DNA of 64,000 nucleotides from positions 62,001 to 126,000 of the forward strand of contig NZ_PXZH01000003.1 in the NCBI RefSeq assembly GCF_003950325.1, read 5' to 3'. The DNA is from Vagococcus humatus. GTDB lineage: Bacteria; Bacillota; Bacilli; Lactobacillales; Vagococcaceae. This document shows positions 54,513 through 64,000 of this stretch, one piece after another. Each line of letters starts with the position of its first letter. Positions within the stretch are counted from its first letter, which is position 1. The position numbers were made by a program, and so were the translations under genes. The notes under the pieces are model-generated. The model was not told where the DNA came from, did no database searches, and saw only the letters and a program-made list of their open reading frames with translations.

Positions 54513-56288
54513 CTATCTTTTTTCTTGACTAACACCAATTTCACTCCACATATAGAAGTTATTTTGATGCCAATCTAAACCAGTTACTCGGTCATGCACA
54601 GGCATAACTTCTGTTCGGTAAAGTGTTGGAATAACAAAAGCCTTTTTAGATGCATACTTTTGCCAATTATAAAAAGCTTCTTGACGTTTTTCAGGATCAA
54701 ATGATTCTTTTGAATCAATCGCTTCTAATAATTTATCATTTTCTTCATCTGCAAAGCGGCCATGGTTAAAGAATGAATGTCTACCGTATAAACCTGTAGG
54801 ACTAGGATCTGTTCCTGTTCCCCAAGCTCCTTGATAAATATCAATTTCAGGATCATCATTTTTTAGCTTGTCATAGAATGACTGAACATCAATCAAACGT
54901 CCTGTTGCTAATTCAACATTTAAACCAATATCTTTCCACTCTTGGATATAGTAATCAGCTAATGGTTGAGCTGTTTCTCCACCGGACATAGAAGCGAATT
55001 TAATCACTAGTTTTTTACCATTTTTATCTTCTACAAAACCGTCGCCATCTTTATCTTTATAGCCCGCTTCTTTTAGTAAGTCTCTAGCTTTTTCTTTATT
55101 TTGGGTATACCCTTTAATGTCTTTATCGTGTAAAGATTTAAAGACTGGTGGAATTAATGTTGTTGCATTAGTTCTTAATCCATTATAGAATTTTTTCCCA
55201 ACTTCATCATTGTTAACTGCATAACCCATTGCCTGACGTAATTTTTCATCTGCCATTTTAGCATCTGGATTTGGAATAACTTGTCCTTGAGCTTTATCCC
55301 ATTTACCTAGTTTAAAACCTAAGTAGGTATAAGATAACTCTGGTCTACCTAAAACAGAATAATTCTCTAAATCTTTATACGTTGAGTAAATATCTGTTGG
55401 CATTGAAACAACCATATCATATTTTTTAGCTTTTAACGCTTCTACAATAGAGGCAGAAGCAACCGATGTAAAGTTGATTTTTGCTAACTTAGGCGCACCT
55501 TTATAGTAATACTTATTTGGTTGGTATTCTACCGCTTCACCGTTCACTACATTGGTCATTACATAAGGTCCAAACGTAATAGGACGTTTTCTAACAATAT
55601 CGCTAGATGCTAAATCCTTAACTGGAATATCTTTCATAGCATGCTTAGGTGCTGCATTTTCCCAAATACCACCACCTGATTGTAGTAAACCAGGGTTTAC
55701 ATCTTTATATTCAATTGTAATGGTTTTGTCGTCAACTTTTTTAATCCCTGAAATAGTCTCACTTTTACCATCATGATAGTCTTCCATACCAATAATGTTA
55801 GTCATGTTATTATCATATCTAACACCTGTATAGTCCTTATGACCAATGATTTCGTAAGGCCAAATCAAATCATCTGCTGTGACTTTTTCACCATCAGACC
55901 AAGTTAAATCTTTTTGAATTGTAATGGTTGCTTTTTTATTTTCCACATCTAAATCCAATTTTGCAGGACCATCATTTGTGATAACGAAATCTTCATCTGT
56001 TGTAAATAAAGATTCATGAGATGGACGCATAAATTGCATGTCTACATTATCTTCATAAAGTTCTGCTGAGAACAGTCCTCTAAAAGATGAATCTGCTACA
56101 ACTGCCACATCTAAAGTTCCATCTTTAATTGCCTTTTTCTCATTTTTAGATTCGACTGGAAATTTTGCTACATCTGCCGTTTCAACCTCATTATTAGTGG
56201 TGTTTGCTTTTTTATCTCCACCACATGCTACTAATGTTGCTGAAGTAAGTGCTAAAACAGTTGCCATACCAACAAACTTTTTGTTCAT
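54513..56288 (-). CDS. Oligopeptide-binding lipoprotein, paralogue 3
   Basis: 591 residues, start MNKKFVGMATVLALTSATLV with lipobox LVAC (Cys near 22). Solute-binding family 5: DLTWSDGEKVTADDLIWPYE, ADEKLRQAMGYAVNNDEVGK, LLKEAGYKDKDGDGFVEDKN. Very similar to the protein at 52498 throughout, so one arose by tandem duplication. It is the last gene of the B2-C2 transcript (25 bases after the permease at 56314). GGGGGAAAGAAATTC precedes the ATG. Confidence 0.92.
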   Translation of the reverse strand: MNKKFVGMATVLALTSATLVACGGDKKANTTNNEVETADVAKFPVESKNEKKAIKDGTLDVAVVADSSFRGLFSAELYEDNVDMQFMRPSHESLFTTDEDFVITNDGPAKLDLDVENKKATITIQKDLTWSDGEKVTADDLIWPYEIIGHKDYTGVRYDNNMTNIIGMEDYHDGKSETISGIKKVDDKTITIEYKDVNPGLLQSGGGIWENAAPKHAMKDIPVKDLASSDIVRKRPITFGPYVMTNVVNGEAVEYQPNKYYYKGAPKLAKINFTSVASASIVEALKAKKYDMVVSMPTDIYSTYKDLENYSVLGRPELSYTYLGFKLGKWDKAQGQVIPNPDAKMADEKLRQAMGYAVNNDEVGKKFYNGLRTNATTLIPPVFKSLHDKDIKGYTQNKEKARDLLKEAGYKDKDGDGFVEDKNGKKLVIKFASMSGGETAQPLADYYIQEWKDIGLNVELATGRLIDVQSFYDKLKNDDPEIDIYQGAWGTGTDPSPTGLYGRHSFFNHGRFADEENDKLLEAIDSKESFDPEKRQEAFYNWQKYASKKAFVIPTLYRTEVMPVHDRVTGLDWHQNNFYMWSEIGVSQEKR

Positions 56289-56313
56289 GAATTTCTTTCC
56301 CCCAATTTTTCAA

Positions 56314-57237
56314 TTAACCTAAACGTTGACGTGCATCTGCTGAACGCTTCAATGCCTGACCAACATAGTTAATACTTAACATCATTACTAAAATTAATAC
56401 GGAAGCTGGTAACCAGATCCACGTTTTATTGGATAAAACATCCCCATTACTTGCATAACCAATTAATGTTCCTAAACTTGGAACGTTAGTTGGCAACCCA
56501 AACCCTAAGAAAGTAAGGGTTGTTTCAATCCCAATATTTGCTGCAAAGTTCATCGTTAAATTCGTAATTATTAGTGAGCTTAAGTTTGGCATCAACTCTC
56601 GGAACATAATTTTAAAATCACTAGTTCCTAACGTTTTAGAAGCACTTACGTAATCTCTTCGGCTTTCTGACAAGGCTTTACTTCTAAACAACCGAGCCTT
56701 CCCAACCCAATAAAAACTACTCATGATTCCAATAAATGACCAAACGTTATATTTAGGGACAATCGTTACAAATACGATAATAATCATTTGGATTGGTAAG
56801 ATCATAATAAAATCCACAATCCGCATTAAAATATTATCAATTGCTCCACCATAATAACCTGAAACAATCCCTAAACCTACCCCAATAATAGATGTCACAA
56901 TCGTAATTGTAAATCCAATCAAAATGGAATTTCTTGCTCCAATAATTAACTGACCGAAAACATCCCGTCCACCTTCATCTGCTCCTAGAATAAAAGTAGT
57001 GTTATTAGTTGTACTAAAGGTACCAGGTGCTGCATACTTATCAAAAATGCTCACTCGCATTATTTGATCCTGATTAATAATAACAGAACCTATAAAAACA
57101 CCTAATAAAATAATCACTAAAACCGCAAGCGAAAACATCGCTAGTTTATCTTTTTTAAATTCTCGTGCAATCATGGTCATGCCCATAGGAGGGACACTTT
57201 CTTGCACGTTCTCATTGACTTTTTTTTCTTTTGCCAT
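56314..57237 (-). CDS. Oligopeptide ABC transporter permease, OppC type (second cluster)
   Basis: 307 residues. First TM at about 32-53 (KLAMFSLAVLVIILLGVFIG), extracellular loop with ADEGGRDVFGQLIIGARNSI, further TM helices, and EAA loop SASKTLGTSDFKIMFRELMP. Ends NYVGQALKRSADARQRLG. It partners the OppB-type permease 32 bases upstream. GGAAGGGAATGTATAGAC precedes the start. Confidence 0.92.
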   Translation of the reverse strand: MAKEKKVNENVQESVPPMGMTMIAREFKKDKLAMFSLAVLVIILLGVFIGSVIINQDQIMRVSIFDKYAAPGTFSTTNNTTFILGADEGGRDVFGQLIIGARNSILIGFTITIVTSIIGVGLGIVSGYYGGAIDNILMRIVDFIMILPIQMIIIVFVTIVPKYNVWSFIGIMSSFYWVGKARLFRSKALSESRRDYVSASKTLGTSDFKIMFRELMPNLSSLIITNLTMNFAANIGIETTLTFLGFGLPTNVPSLGTLIGYASNGDVLSNKTWIWLPASVLILVMMLSINYVGQALKRSADARQRLG

Positions 57238-57269
57238 GTCTATACATTCCCTTCCTTTTCTTTTGATGT

Positions 57270-58232
57270 TTATTGAATACGAATCCGTGGGTCAACGATA
57301 CTCATAATAATATCAGAAAGTAACGTGCCGATTAGGGTCGCAATTCCTAAAATCAAAATCAAAGCGGTAATAACTGTATAGTCGCGTTGAACGATTGAGT
57401 CAATAAATAATTTTCCAATCCCTGGATAACCAAAAATCTTCTCAATAACAACTGAACCACTAATCAATCCAGTAATTTCATAACCTAGCTGTGAAGCAAT
57501 CGGCAATGAAGCATTACGGAAAATATGTCGGGTAAATACTTTATTAGTCGGCACCCCTTTAGAGCGAGCTGTTCTAACAAAGTCTTGTGTTTTTGCATCA
57601 ATTACTTCACTACGTAAATATTGAATAGTTACTGCTGTAGCTAAAAAGGCTTGCGATATAGCCGGCAAAGTAATGTGGTGAAGCTTATCAAAGAAATAAG
57701 CTGTTGTTCCTTTAACGACATCGCTTGACACAGAACCTGTTGTTGGGAACCAATCTAAACGATAACCAAAAATAAATAACGTTAATAAAGCAAAGATAAA
57801 GATAGGAACTGCAAAACTGAAAAAGTTGTAAACAACTACTACTTTATCAAACCAAGAATTTTGGTAACGTCCTGCGAATAAACCTAGTGGTAAAGCAATC
57901 AAATAAGTTAAAATAACAGTTAATAAAGATAACCAAATAGTATTTAAAGCTCGTTCACCAATAATCTCTGCTACTGGTAACTTGTACAAGAAACTAGTAC
58001 CAAAATCCCCATGAATGGCATTGCCAATCCAACGAATATATTGAATGTGCCAAGGGTCATTTAATCCTGCAGCCTCTCTCATTTTTTCAATAACTGCTGG
58101 GTCCATGTTAGGGTTGATTAACCCAGTAAACGGATCCCCAGGCATCGCTTGAGCTAGTAAGAAAATGAAAATACTTAAGATAATAACTTGGGGAATCATC
58201 AAAATAATCCGTCTTAAAATCGTCTTCCACAT
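57270..58232 (-). CDS. Oligopeptide ABC transporter permease, OppB type (second cluster)
   Basis: 320 residues from the ATG at 58232 (MWKTILRRIILMIPQVIILS), one base after the stop of the ATPase gene and with GAGGGAAAATAAT as RBS; the upstream in-frame codons lie in that gene. Six TM helices, EAA loop VRTARSKGVPTNKVFTRHIF, ending TLLSDIIMSIVDPRIRIQ. Pairs with the OppC-type permease. Confidence 0.92.
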   Translation of the reverse strand: MWKTILRRIILMIPQVIILSIFIFLLAQAMPGDPFTGLINPNMDPAVIEKMREAAGLNDPWHIQYIRWIGNAIHGDFGTSFLYKLPVAEIIGERALNTIWLSLLTVILTYLIALPLGLFAGRYQNSWFDKVVVVYNFFSFAVPIFIFALLTLFIFGYRLDWFPTTGSVSSDVVKGTTAYFFDKLHHITLPAISQAFLATAVTIQYLRSEVIDAKTQDFVRTARSKGVPTNKVFTRHIFRNASLPIASQLGYEITGLISGSVVIEKIFGYPGIGKLFIDSIVQRDYTVITALILILGIATLIGTLLSDIIMSIVDPRIRIQ

Positions 58233-58233
58233 A

Positions 58234-59184
58234 TTATTTTCCCTCACTTTCTACATGTTCCAAAGCCACCTGATGTGTTTTATTGATTGGCTTCAAATCA
58301 TACACTCGTCCATTGTCATCGTAATACTCTTTTTGTAAGTTTTGGAATTCTTGTTCCACTTCACGACGACGAACTTTATGTTCCTCACGATGACTCACAT
58401 CGATTTTAGGAATAGCTGAAAGTAAGCGTTTAGTATAAATATGTTTTGGATTATTGTAAATGTCTTCTCGTGTGCCGATTTCAACAAAGCGTCCTTTGTG
58501 CATAATCGCCAAGTTATCACACATGTATTTCACCACACCTAAATCGTGAGAAATAAATAAGTAACTTAACCCAAACTCTTCTTGAATATTTTTCATAAAG
58601 TTTAAAACCTGTGCTTGTACAGATAAATCTAGTGCAGACACTGGTTCATCGGCAACAATTAATTTAGGACTGGTAGCTACTGCTCTAGCCACTCCAATCC
58701 GTTGCCGTTGTCCTCCTGAAAACTCATGAGGATATTTGTATAACGCATCTGTTGGCATCCCAACAATATCAAGCATGGCTTGAACTTTTTTCTTTTCTTC
58801 TTGGTCAGATAGACGTTCAAAGTTTCGAATAGGTTCAGCAATAATATCAATGACACGTTTTTTAGGATTCAAACTAGACATAGAATCTTGGAAAATCATT
58901 TGAACATCTTTGTTGTATCCTGTTGCTTTTCGGACACTTTTTTTCGTCACTTCATTGCCTTCATAAACGATACTACCGCTAGTAACTTTCTCAAGACCAA
59001 CGATTGCTTTCCCCGTTGTAGACTTTCCCGAACCAGATTCTCCGATTAACCCGTAAGTTTTTCCTTTTTCAATAACAAAATCCACACCGTCTACTGCATA
59101 AACATAGTCTGTTACTCGGTTAAAAAAACCGCTACGAATTGGATAATGGATTTTTAAATCTGAAATCTTAATTAATTCACTCAT
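58234..59184 (-). CDS. Oligopeptide ABC transporter ATPase, OppF type (second cluster)
   Basis: 316 residues. Walker A GESGSGKSTTGKAIVGLE, signature HEFSGGQRQRIGVARAV, Walker B KLIVADEPVSALDLSVQAQV, switch YLFISHDLGVVKYM. A long charged C-terminus follows (SHREEHKVRRREVEQEFQNL). It shares its first bases with the stop of the OppD-type gene at 59184, so the two are coupled. Confidence 0.92.
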   Translation of the reverse strand: MSELIKISDLKIHYPIRSGFFNRVTDYVYAVDGVDFVIEKGKTYGLIGESGSGKSTTGKAIVGLEKVTSGSIVYEGNEVTKKSVRKATGYNKDVQMIFQDSMSSLNPKKRVIDIIAEPIRNFERLSDQEEKKKVQAMLDIVGMPTDALYKYPHEFSGGQRQRIGVARAVATSPKLIVADEPVSALDLSVQAQVLNFMKNIQEEFGLSYLFISHDLGVVKYMCDNLAIMHKGRFVEIGTREDIYNNPKHIYTKRLLSAIPKIDVSHREEHKVRRREVEQEFQNLQKEYYDDNGRVYDLKPINKTHQVALEHVESEGK

Positions 59185-60191
59185 TAGGCTTTTCCTCCCT
59201 CATCCCTAAAGTGGAAGTGTTTATAACAAGTACACCGAACTGAATGTCCTGGCGTCACTTCATGTAAGGTTGGATTTTGCTCATGGGCTTCCTCAGAAAT
59301 CCATGGAATACGCGGAGCAAAACGACAGCCCTCACGTGGTAAGTTTTTTAATGATGGTACAATTCCTTCAATAACGTGTAATTCTTCATCTGGTGCATCT
59401 TCTTGAGGAATTGAATTTAGTAAGGAACGAGTATAAGGATGAAGTGGATTTTCAAACAATTCTTGAACTGTTGCTTGTTCCACAATTTGACCAGCATACA
59501 TTACTGCCACTCGGTCAGCCATCTCTGCCACTACAGCTAAGTCATGGGTAATCATAATAATCCCAGCATTGGTTTCTTGTTGTAGATTGGCCAATAAGTC
59601 CAAAATTTGGGCTTGAATGGTTACGTCTAAGGCAGTAGTTGGCTCATCTGCAATAATAATAGGCGGTTTACATGCAATAGCAATAGCAATAATTACCCGT
59701 TGTCTCATCCCACCAGATAGTTCATGAGGATATTGTTTTGCAATCCGAGGCGGATTTTTAATACCTACTTGCTCCAATAATTCTAAAACTCGTTTTTCTC
59801 GTTGTTCTTTGTTGTAGTCTGTGTGATAAGACAGACCTTCAGCAATTTGATCTCCAATACGCATCAGCGGATTTAGTGCTGATAATGGATCTTGGAAGAT
59901 CATGCCAATGTCATTCCCACGAATTTGATTGTAAAGCGTTTCATTAAAATCTAACAAATTCATGTCTTTGTAAATAATTTCCCCAGTTATTTTGGTATTA
60001 ATTGGGTTGTGAAGTCCCATAATCGTTGTAGCTAATGTACTTTTACCACAACCAGACTCCCCTACGATAGCTAAAATTTCATTGCGATTTAATGTAATGG
60101 ATACGTCATCTACTGCGTCATAAAAGTTATCTTTAATTCTAAAACCAGTATGAAGATTTCTGACGTCCAACAGTTGTTCATCGGTACTCAA
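59184..60191 (-). CDS. Oligopeptide ABC transporter ATPase, OppD type (second cluster)
   Basis: 335 residues. Walker A GESGCGKSTLATTIMGLH, signature HELSGGMRQRVIIAIAI, Walker B IIIADEPTTALDVTIQAQ, switch MITHDLAVVAEMADRVAV. The C-terminus keeps a Cys group (EGCRFAPRIPWISEE; HSVRCTCYKHFHF), as in OppDs reported to hold an Fe-S cluster. First gene of the second cluster, which runs D-F-B-C-A, unlike the A-B-C-D-F order of the first. Promoter expected in 60192-60350, not resolved. Confidence 0.92.
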   Translation of the reverse strand: MSTDEQLLDVRNLHTGFRIKDNFYDAVDDVSITLNRNEILAIVGESGCGKSTLATTIMGLHNPINTKITGEIIYKDMNLLDFNETLYNQIRGNDIGMIFQDPLSALNPLMRIGDQIAEGLSYHTDYNKEQREKRVLELLEQVGIKNPPRIAKQYPHELSGGMRQRVIIAIAIACKPPIIIADEPTTALDVTIQAQILDLLANLQQETNAGIIMITHDLAVVAEMADRVAVMYAGQIVEQATVQELFENPLHPYTRSLLNSIPQEDAPDEELHVIEGIVPSLKNLPREGCRFAPRIPWISEEAHEQNPTLHEVTPGHSVRCTCYKHFHFRDEGGKA

Positions 60192-60361
60192 ATAGGATAC
60201 CCCTTTCTTAATGAAAACTTACAAAAAAAATAGAATCTTCGCAAGTGGTATTTTCTTTTTTTATTCTCATAATCTCTTTGATATTTAATAATTATACTTA
60301 AAAAATCTACAATTATCAATCAGAAATAGGTAATAAGTTCATTTATTTTTAGAATACTCTA

Positions 60362-60413
60362 AAAAAAGCTCCTACTATTATTAGATTTCCCTAATAATGG
60401 CAGAAACTTTTCT
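60362..60413 (-). terminator. Probable terminator after acpP
   Basis: ATTATTA/TAATAAT stem with an 8-base loop and a seven-T run on the minus strand, just beyond the acpP stop (60423). The stem is AT-rich and short, so confidence is moderate. The remaining 60192-60361 holds no gene. Confidence 0.5.
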
Positions 60414-60422
60414 TCTTATTTC

Positions 60423-60665
60423 TTATAAATTATTCGTAATATAATCCACAGCTGCTCCAACTGTTTCTATCTTTTCAGCATCTTCGTCAGAAATTTCTGT
60501 TCCAAACTCGTCTTCAAGTTCTAAAACAAATTCCATAATACTAATTGAATCTGCGTCTAAATCGGCTTTAATATTCAAGTTTTCTGTTACTTTTTCTGCT
60601 TCAATATCAAAATGATTCACGATAATATTGCGAACCTTTCCGAGTATCTCTTCTCTTGTCAACAT
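60423..60665 (-). CDS. acpP: Acyl carrier protein
   Basis: 80 residues. Carrier of fatty acyl chains; the phosphopantetheine Ser is S40 in LDADSISIMEFVLELEDEFG. Acidic, four-helix pattern typical of ACP. It follows plsX, as in many Firmicutes, so the pair supplies acyl groups for phospholipid synthesis. The sequence DSIS rather than DSLD around the Ser is slightly unusual; enterococci often carry a second AcpP in the fab operon. Start MLTREEILGKVRN after AAAGGGGGTC. Confidence 0.93.
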   Translation of the reverse strand: MLTREEILGKVRNIIVNHFDIEAEKVTENLNIKADLDADSISIMEFVLELEDEFGTEISDEDAEKIETVGAAVDYITNNL

Positions 60666-60759
60666 CTAGACCCCCTTTGAATATATCCAATTATGTTTCT
60701 ATTTTACTGATATTTTTTCTATTTGTCTATCCTTTGAAAAATATCGCAAAGAACCTAGG

Positions 60760-61776
60760 TTAATCAATTGATTCTAATTGACTTTTTTCATGATAATAAG
60801 CAACAAGATCACTCACTACATGTTGTTCTAACATTTTGTGAATTTGACGGATAGTTGCTTGGACTGCCTCTGGACCAGTTGATCCATGAGTTTTAACTAC
60901 TGGCGCTTTTAAACCAAACAAAACTGCCCCACCATGACTGGAATAGTCTAATTCATTTTTCATGGATTTCAAGGAATCTTTTAATAAAACTGCTCCCAAT
61001 TTTCCTTTTAAACCTGAATTTAAAATTGATTCTTTTAACAACGAAGTAATCGCTAAAGCTGTTCCTTCTGTTGCTTTTAAAACAGCATTACCAGTAAATC
61101 CGTCTGTGACCACTACATCTGCAGCACCGGTTAACAAGTCTCTAGCTTCAAGGTTGCCAATAAAATTCAACCCAGGTTCTTGCTCTAAAAGTGCATAGGT
61201 TTTTTTCGTTAAATCACTGCCTTTAGACGCTTCTGAACCATTATTTAATAACGCTACTCTCGGTTTTTTAACCCCTCTAACATGTTCGGCATAATAACTA
61301 GCTAAAATAGCAAAATCAAGCAAATGTTCTGGCTTATTATCAGCATTAGCTCCCATGTCAATAAAATCAAACCCAGCAGATTTATTTCCGAAAACTGGCA
61401 TAGTTGTCATAAGACCTGGTCTTTCAATTTGTGGTATTCTTCCCACAATAAATAATCCTGCAGCTAACAAAGCTCCTGTATTTCCTGCAGAAAACATCGC
61501 ATCTGCTTCTCCATTTTTAACTGCTTTTGCTGCTAACACCATGGATGCTTGTTTTTTACGTCTAATTGCTTTAACAGGCTCATCGTCACTTTCAATTTTT
61601 TCATCTGTATGAATTAATTTAATATGGGTGTCATCTGTTAGATAAGGTTTAATAGCTTCTTCATTTCCATATAATTGAAATTCAATTGTTGGAAATTCTT
61701 GTTTAGCAAGCATGACCCCTTCTATAATCGCCTTAGGTGCGAAGTCACCGCCCATTGCATCTACAGCAATTTTCAT
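60760..61776 (-). CDS. plsX: Phosphate acyltransferase PlsX
   Basis: 338 residues. Converts acyl-ACP to acyl-phosphate for PlsY. Signature [20 protein letters not shown] at the N-terminus, then [72 protein letters not shown] and [20 protein letters not shown]. All hallmark blocks are present. It lies between recG and acpP, the usual order. AAGGGAGGGAATAGGTT precedes the ATG. Confidence 0.96.
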   Translation of the reverse strand: MKIAVDAMGGDFAPKAIIEGVMLAKQEFPTIEFQLYGNEEAIKPYLTDDTHIKLIHTDEKIESDDEPVKAIRRKKQASMVLAAKAVKNGEADAMFSAGNTGALLAAGLFIVGRIPQIERPGLMTTMPVFGNKSAGFDFIDMGANADNKPEHLLDFAILASYYAEHVRGVKKPRVALLNNGSEASKGSDLTKKTYALLEQEPGLNFIGNLEARDLLTGAADVVVTDGFTGNAVLKATEGTALAITSLLKESILNSGLKGKLGAVLLKDSLKSMKNELDYSSHGGAVLFGLKAPVVKTHGSTGPEAVQATIRQIHKMLEQHVVSDLVAYYHEKSQLESID

Positions 61777-61850
61777 AACCTATTCCCTCCCTTTACTGAA
61801 TCTAATCATTTTTCAGTATAACATAATCTAAGTATTATCGTGCAGGTTTC

Positions 61851-63896
61851 TTAATCAAGATTTTGAAAGGCTTCTTGCCTATCTTTTAACTGAGTCGCTA
61901 ATGGTAAATAAAGAGAATCTTGCCACCAATGAGGGATCGACCAAAGCAATATTGCTTCTTTTCTGGCTTGCTCTAATATGTCTTGATTAGCTAAAATATC
62001 TCCTACTTTAAATTCTGGTAAGCCTGATTGTTTTGCCCCAAAAAACTCACCAGGTCCACGCATTTCTAAATCTTTTTGACTTAAAACAAAACCGTCTGTA
62101 GTCTCAGTCATAATTTTCATTCGTTCTTTTCCAGTATCATTTTTAGGATCTGCTACTAACAAACAATAAGAGGCGTGACTCCCTCGCCCTACCCGTCCTC
62201 GTAACTGATGCAACTGAGCTAGTCCAAAGCGGTGTGCATCAATAATTAGCATCATCGTAGCGTTAGGCACATTTACTCCTACCTCAATAACCGTAGTAGA
62301 CACTAAAATTTGAATCTCTTGTTTTTTATAAGCTTCCATAATGTCTTCTTTTTCTTGAGGTTTCATTTTCCCGTGTAACAGACCGACTTGGTAAGCTGGT
62401 TCAAAATGCTGCTTGAAATCCTGATAAACTGCTAAAGAGTTTTGTAAGTCTAAGGTTTCTGACTCCTCAATCAACGGGCAGATCACATAGGCCTGTCTGT
62501 TTTGAGATAACTCTTTTTCCATCCAAGTTAAAACTTGGGGTAATTGTTTTTTCCGAATCCAGCGAGTTTCAATCGGAATTCTGCCAGCTGGTAACTCATC
62601 AATAATAGAAACATCCATTTCTCCAAAGGCAGTAATCGCTAAGGTTCTAGGGATTGGAGTTGCCGTCATAAATAATACATCAGGATTTTGACCTTTTTGT
62701 CGCAATTGTTGTCTTTGATTAACTCCAAACCGGTGTTGTTCATCTGTAATAACTAAGCCTAAATTTTGAAATGTCACCTGCTCTTGAATGAGAGCGTGAG
62801 TCCCTACTACAATATCTAATTCTCCTGTTTCTAATTCTTCTAAAATTAATCGTCTTTCTTTTGCTTTAGTTGAACCAGTTAATAAAGCTATCTTAACTTC
62901 TAAGGGGTCAAACAGCTCCGTTAAGCTTGCCATATGCTGTTCTGCTAATATTTCAGTTGGAACCATTAAAGCCCCTTGAAAGCCCGCTGTTTTAGTTGCG
63001 TAAAGAACGATAGCTGCCACAATTGTTTTTCCACTTCCAACATCTCCTTGAAGTAGTCGCTGCATGTGAAAAGGAGAAAGTAAGTCTCGGCAGATTTCAT
63101 TAGTCACTCGTTTTTGCGCATCAGTTAACTCAAAAGGTAGCTGTTGAATAAAAGTTTTGAGCCGGTTTAAATCATAGGCTATTTTAAGTCCTGGTTGTTC
63201 TTTTTTATCTCTGTAGCGTAACTGTTGCATGCTCATTTGAAATAAAAAGAACTCTTCAAAAATTAACCGTTCTCTACTTTTTTGATTATCTTCTTTAGTT
63301 TCTGGAAAATGCATTTGCCACATAGCCTGCTTACGGTCAATCAAATGATATTGCTCTAATAAAGGTTGCGGTAATATTTCCGTAATGGCGTCACCGTAAG
63401 TATCAAATGCTACGCGAATTAATTTGACTAAAGTACCTTGTCGGATTTGTTTATTCACATGATAAATTGGAGAAAAATCCTCGTCAGAAGCTGCAGATAA
63501 GATTTTTATCCCTGTTAAAGCCTGCCTTTTAGCATCCCATTTACCATAAACTGCAATTTCTGCTGTTTCTCTTATTTGTTCTTTTAAATAGGGTTGGTTA
63601 AAAAAGGTGACTAAAATCACTGCTTGCTCCTGCATCATTCTAAAGGTTAGACGACTTTTTCGGTAACCGAAATGACTCACTGCAGGGTCGGATAACACCA
63701 CTCCTTTTAGGACAACTTTTTCTTGGTCGCTAAGCTCTGCCAATTGTTTTTCCTGAATATCCTCGTAACGAAATGGGTAGTAAGTTAATAAATCTTCAAT
63801 TGTTTCAATGCCTAATGTTTTTAAAGTCTCCGCCCTTTTTTCTCCAACACCTGGCAAGAAGCGAACAGAATCTTTTAATGACGTCACTTTTTTCAT
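61851..63896 (-). CDS. recG: ATP-dependent DNA helicase RecG
   Basis: 681 residues. Branch-migrating helicase that rescues stalled forks. N-terminal wedge/OB domain ([31 protein letters not shown]), helicase motif [16 protein letters not shown], motif [14 protein letters not shown], motif [16 protein letters not shown], motif [20 protein letters not shown], and C-terminal [16 protein letters not shown]. It lies downstream of fakA and upstream of plsX. Confidence 0.97.
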   Translation of the reverse strand: MKKVTSLKDSVRFLPGVGEKRAETLKTLGIETIEDLLTYYPFRYEDIQEKQLAELSDQEKVVLKGVVLSDPAVSHFGYRKSRLTFRMMQEQAVILVTFFNQPYLKEQIRETAEIAVYGKWDAKRQALTGIKILSAASDEDFSPIYHVNKQIRQGTLVKLIRVAFDTYGDAITEILPQPLLEQYHLIDRKQAMWQMHFPETKEDNQKSRERLIFEEFFLFQMSMQQLRYRDKKEQPGLKIAYDLNRLKTFIQQLPFELTDAQKRVTNEICRDLLSPFHMQRLLQGDVGSGKTIVAAIVLYATKTAGFQGALMVPTEILAEQHMASLTELFDPLEVKIALLTGSTKAKERRLILEELETGELDIVVGTHALIQEQVTFQNLGLVITDEQHRFGVNQRQQLRQKGQNPDVLFMTATPIPRTLAITAFGEMDVSIIDELPAGRIPIETRWIRKKQLPQVLTWMEKELSQNRQAYVICPLIEESETLDLQNSLAVYQDFKQHFEPAYQVGLLHGKMKPQEKEDIMEAYKKQEIQILVSTTVIEVGVNVPNATMMLIIDAHRFGLAQLHQLRGRVGRGSHASYCLLVADPKNDTGKERMKIMTETTDGFVLSQKDLEMRGPGEFFGAKQSGLPEFKVGDILANQDILEQARKEAILLWSIPHWWQDSLYLPLATQLKDRQEAFQNLD

Positions 63897-63928
63897 TCCT
63901 TTCTTTTAAAAATTTTCTTACAAATAGC

Positions 63929-63959
63929 AAAAGATGCCAAACTAGGTTTGGCATCTTTT
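63929..63959 (-). terminator. Terminator between fakA and recG
   Basis: AAAAGATGCCAAA (63929-63941) pairs exactly with TTTGGCATCTTTT (63947-63959), loop of 5, with T's after it on the minus strand. It follows the short coding end at 63974. Confidence 0.8.
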
Positions 63960-63973
63960 AATCTCAGTCATAT

Positions 63974-64000
63974 CTATTCAACTGAGAATATATACGGATA
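63974..64000 (-). CDS. Last codons of probable FakA (DAK2-domain fatty acid kinase), partial
   Basis: Minus strand 64000-63974 reads YPYIFSVE and a TAG stop. This matches the usual C-terminal end of FakA/YloV proteins (QPxYPYxFSVE), and fakA lies directly upstream of recG in Enterococcus and relatives. Only eight codons are visible, so the call rests on ending plus gene order. Confidence 0.55.
   Translation of the reverse strand, partial: YPYIFSVE

Noticed and set aside
52498-56288. Binding proteins as pheromone-specific receptors (PrgZ/TraC type)
   Set aside because: They belong to the same broad family, but nothing in the sequence separates pheromone binding from general peptide binding, and no conjugative plasmid genes are present.

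Overview
The window looks like chromosome of a low-GC Gram-positive of the Enterococcaceae, with Vagococcus or Enterococcus most likely. The evidence is AT-rich DNA, strong AGGAGG ribosome sites, a bifunctional gshAB, a sufCDSUB operon, two opp clusters, several mannose-type PTS operons and the order fakA-recG-plsX-acpP. This is a reading from gene content; no database was searched. Nearly all genes are on the minus strand.

Layout. 1-3420: a mannose/sorbose-type PTS operon (IIAB, IIC, IID; IID runs off the window) divergent from its GntR-type regulator, with a candidate cre site and a 22-bp palindromic operator between them. 3436-5743: a scar, in which an IS200/IS605-family element (intact tnpB, wrecked tnpA, probable omega RNA) sits in a destroyed response-regulator/ABC-permease locus. 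5928-6521: a VanZ-like membrane protein. 6743-10112: a second PTS operon of the Aga type (IIA, IID, IIC, IIB) whose IIB is in one open frame with the GntR regulator upstream. 10226-10987: an unrecognised membrane-anchored coiled-coil protein.

11179-24190 is the most unusual region: a 13-kb integrated element at the 3' end of sufB. It has a tyrosine integrase, a repressor/early-gene switch with three copies of one operator, an excisionase-like gene, a DnaD-like initiator plus DnaC-like loader, a sigma-like late regulator and iteron-like arrays. It has no capsid, portal, tail or lysis genes. This is the plan of a phage-inducible chromosomal island (phage satellite). Its far end carries candidate defence cargo: a HEPN-domain protein with an RX4H motif, a 2TM-GAF membrane protein coupled to a Panacea (SocA-like) putative antitoxin, and two unrecognised small proteins. 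A displaced copy of the last sufB codons and terminator marks the far junction.

24170-36787: sulfur and housekeeping genes. These are sufCDSUB for Fe-S assembly, mnmA, a DUF1831 protein and an IscS/NifS desulfurase (tRNA thiolation), then a pncA-like hydrolase, mtnN, a small membrane protein, nudF, and an xpaC/telA pair on the plus strand. 36792-46093: gshAB, ftsY, a HAD phosphatase, smc and rnc. 46127-60191: two adjacent oligopeptide ABC transporter clusters with three binding lipoproteins, two of them close tandem paralogues. 60423-64000: acpP, plsX, recG and the last codons of a probable fakA.

Genes working together: the two PTS operons import and phosphorylate sugars under local GntR regulators; suf and iscS-mnmA supply sulfur for clusters and tRNA; rnc-smc-HAD-ftsY and fakA-recG-plsX-acpP are conserved housekeeping neighbourhoods. 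No rRNA, tRNA or CRISPR array was seen.
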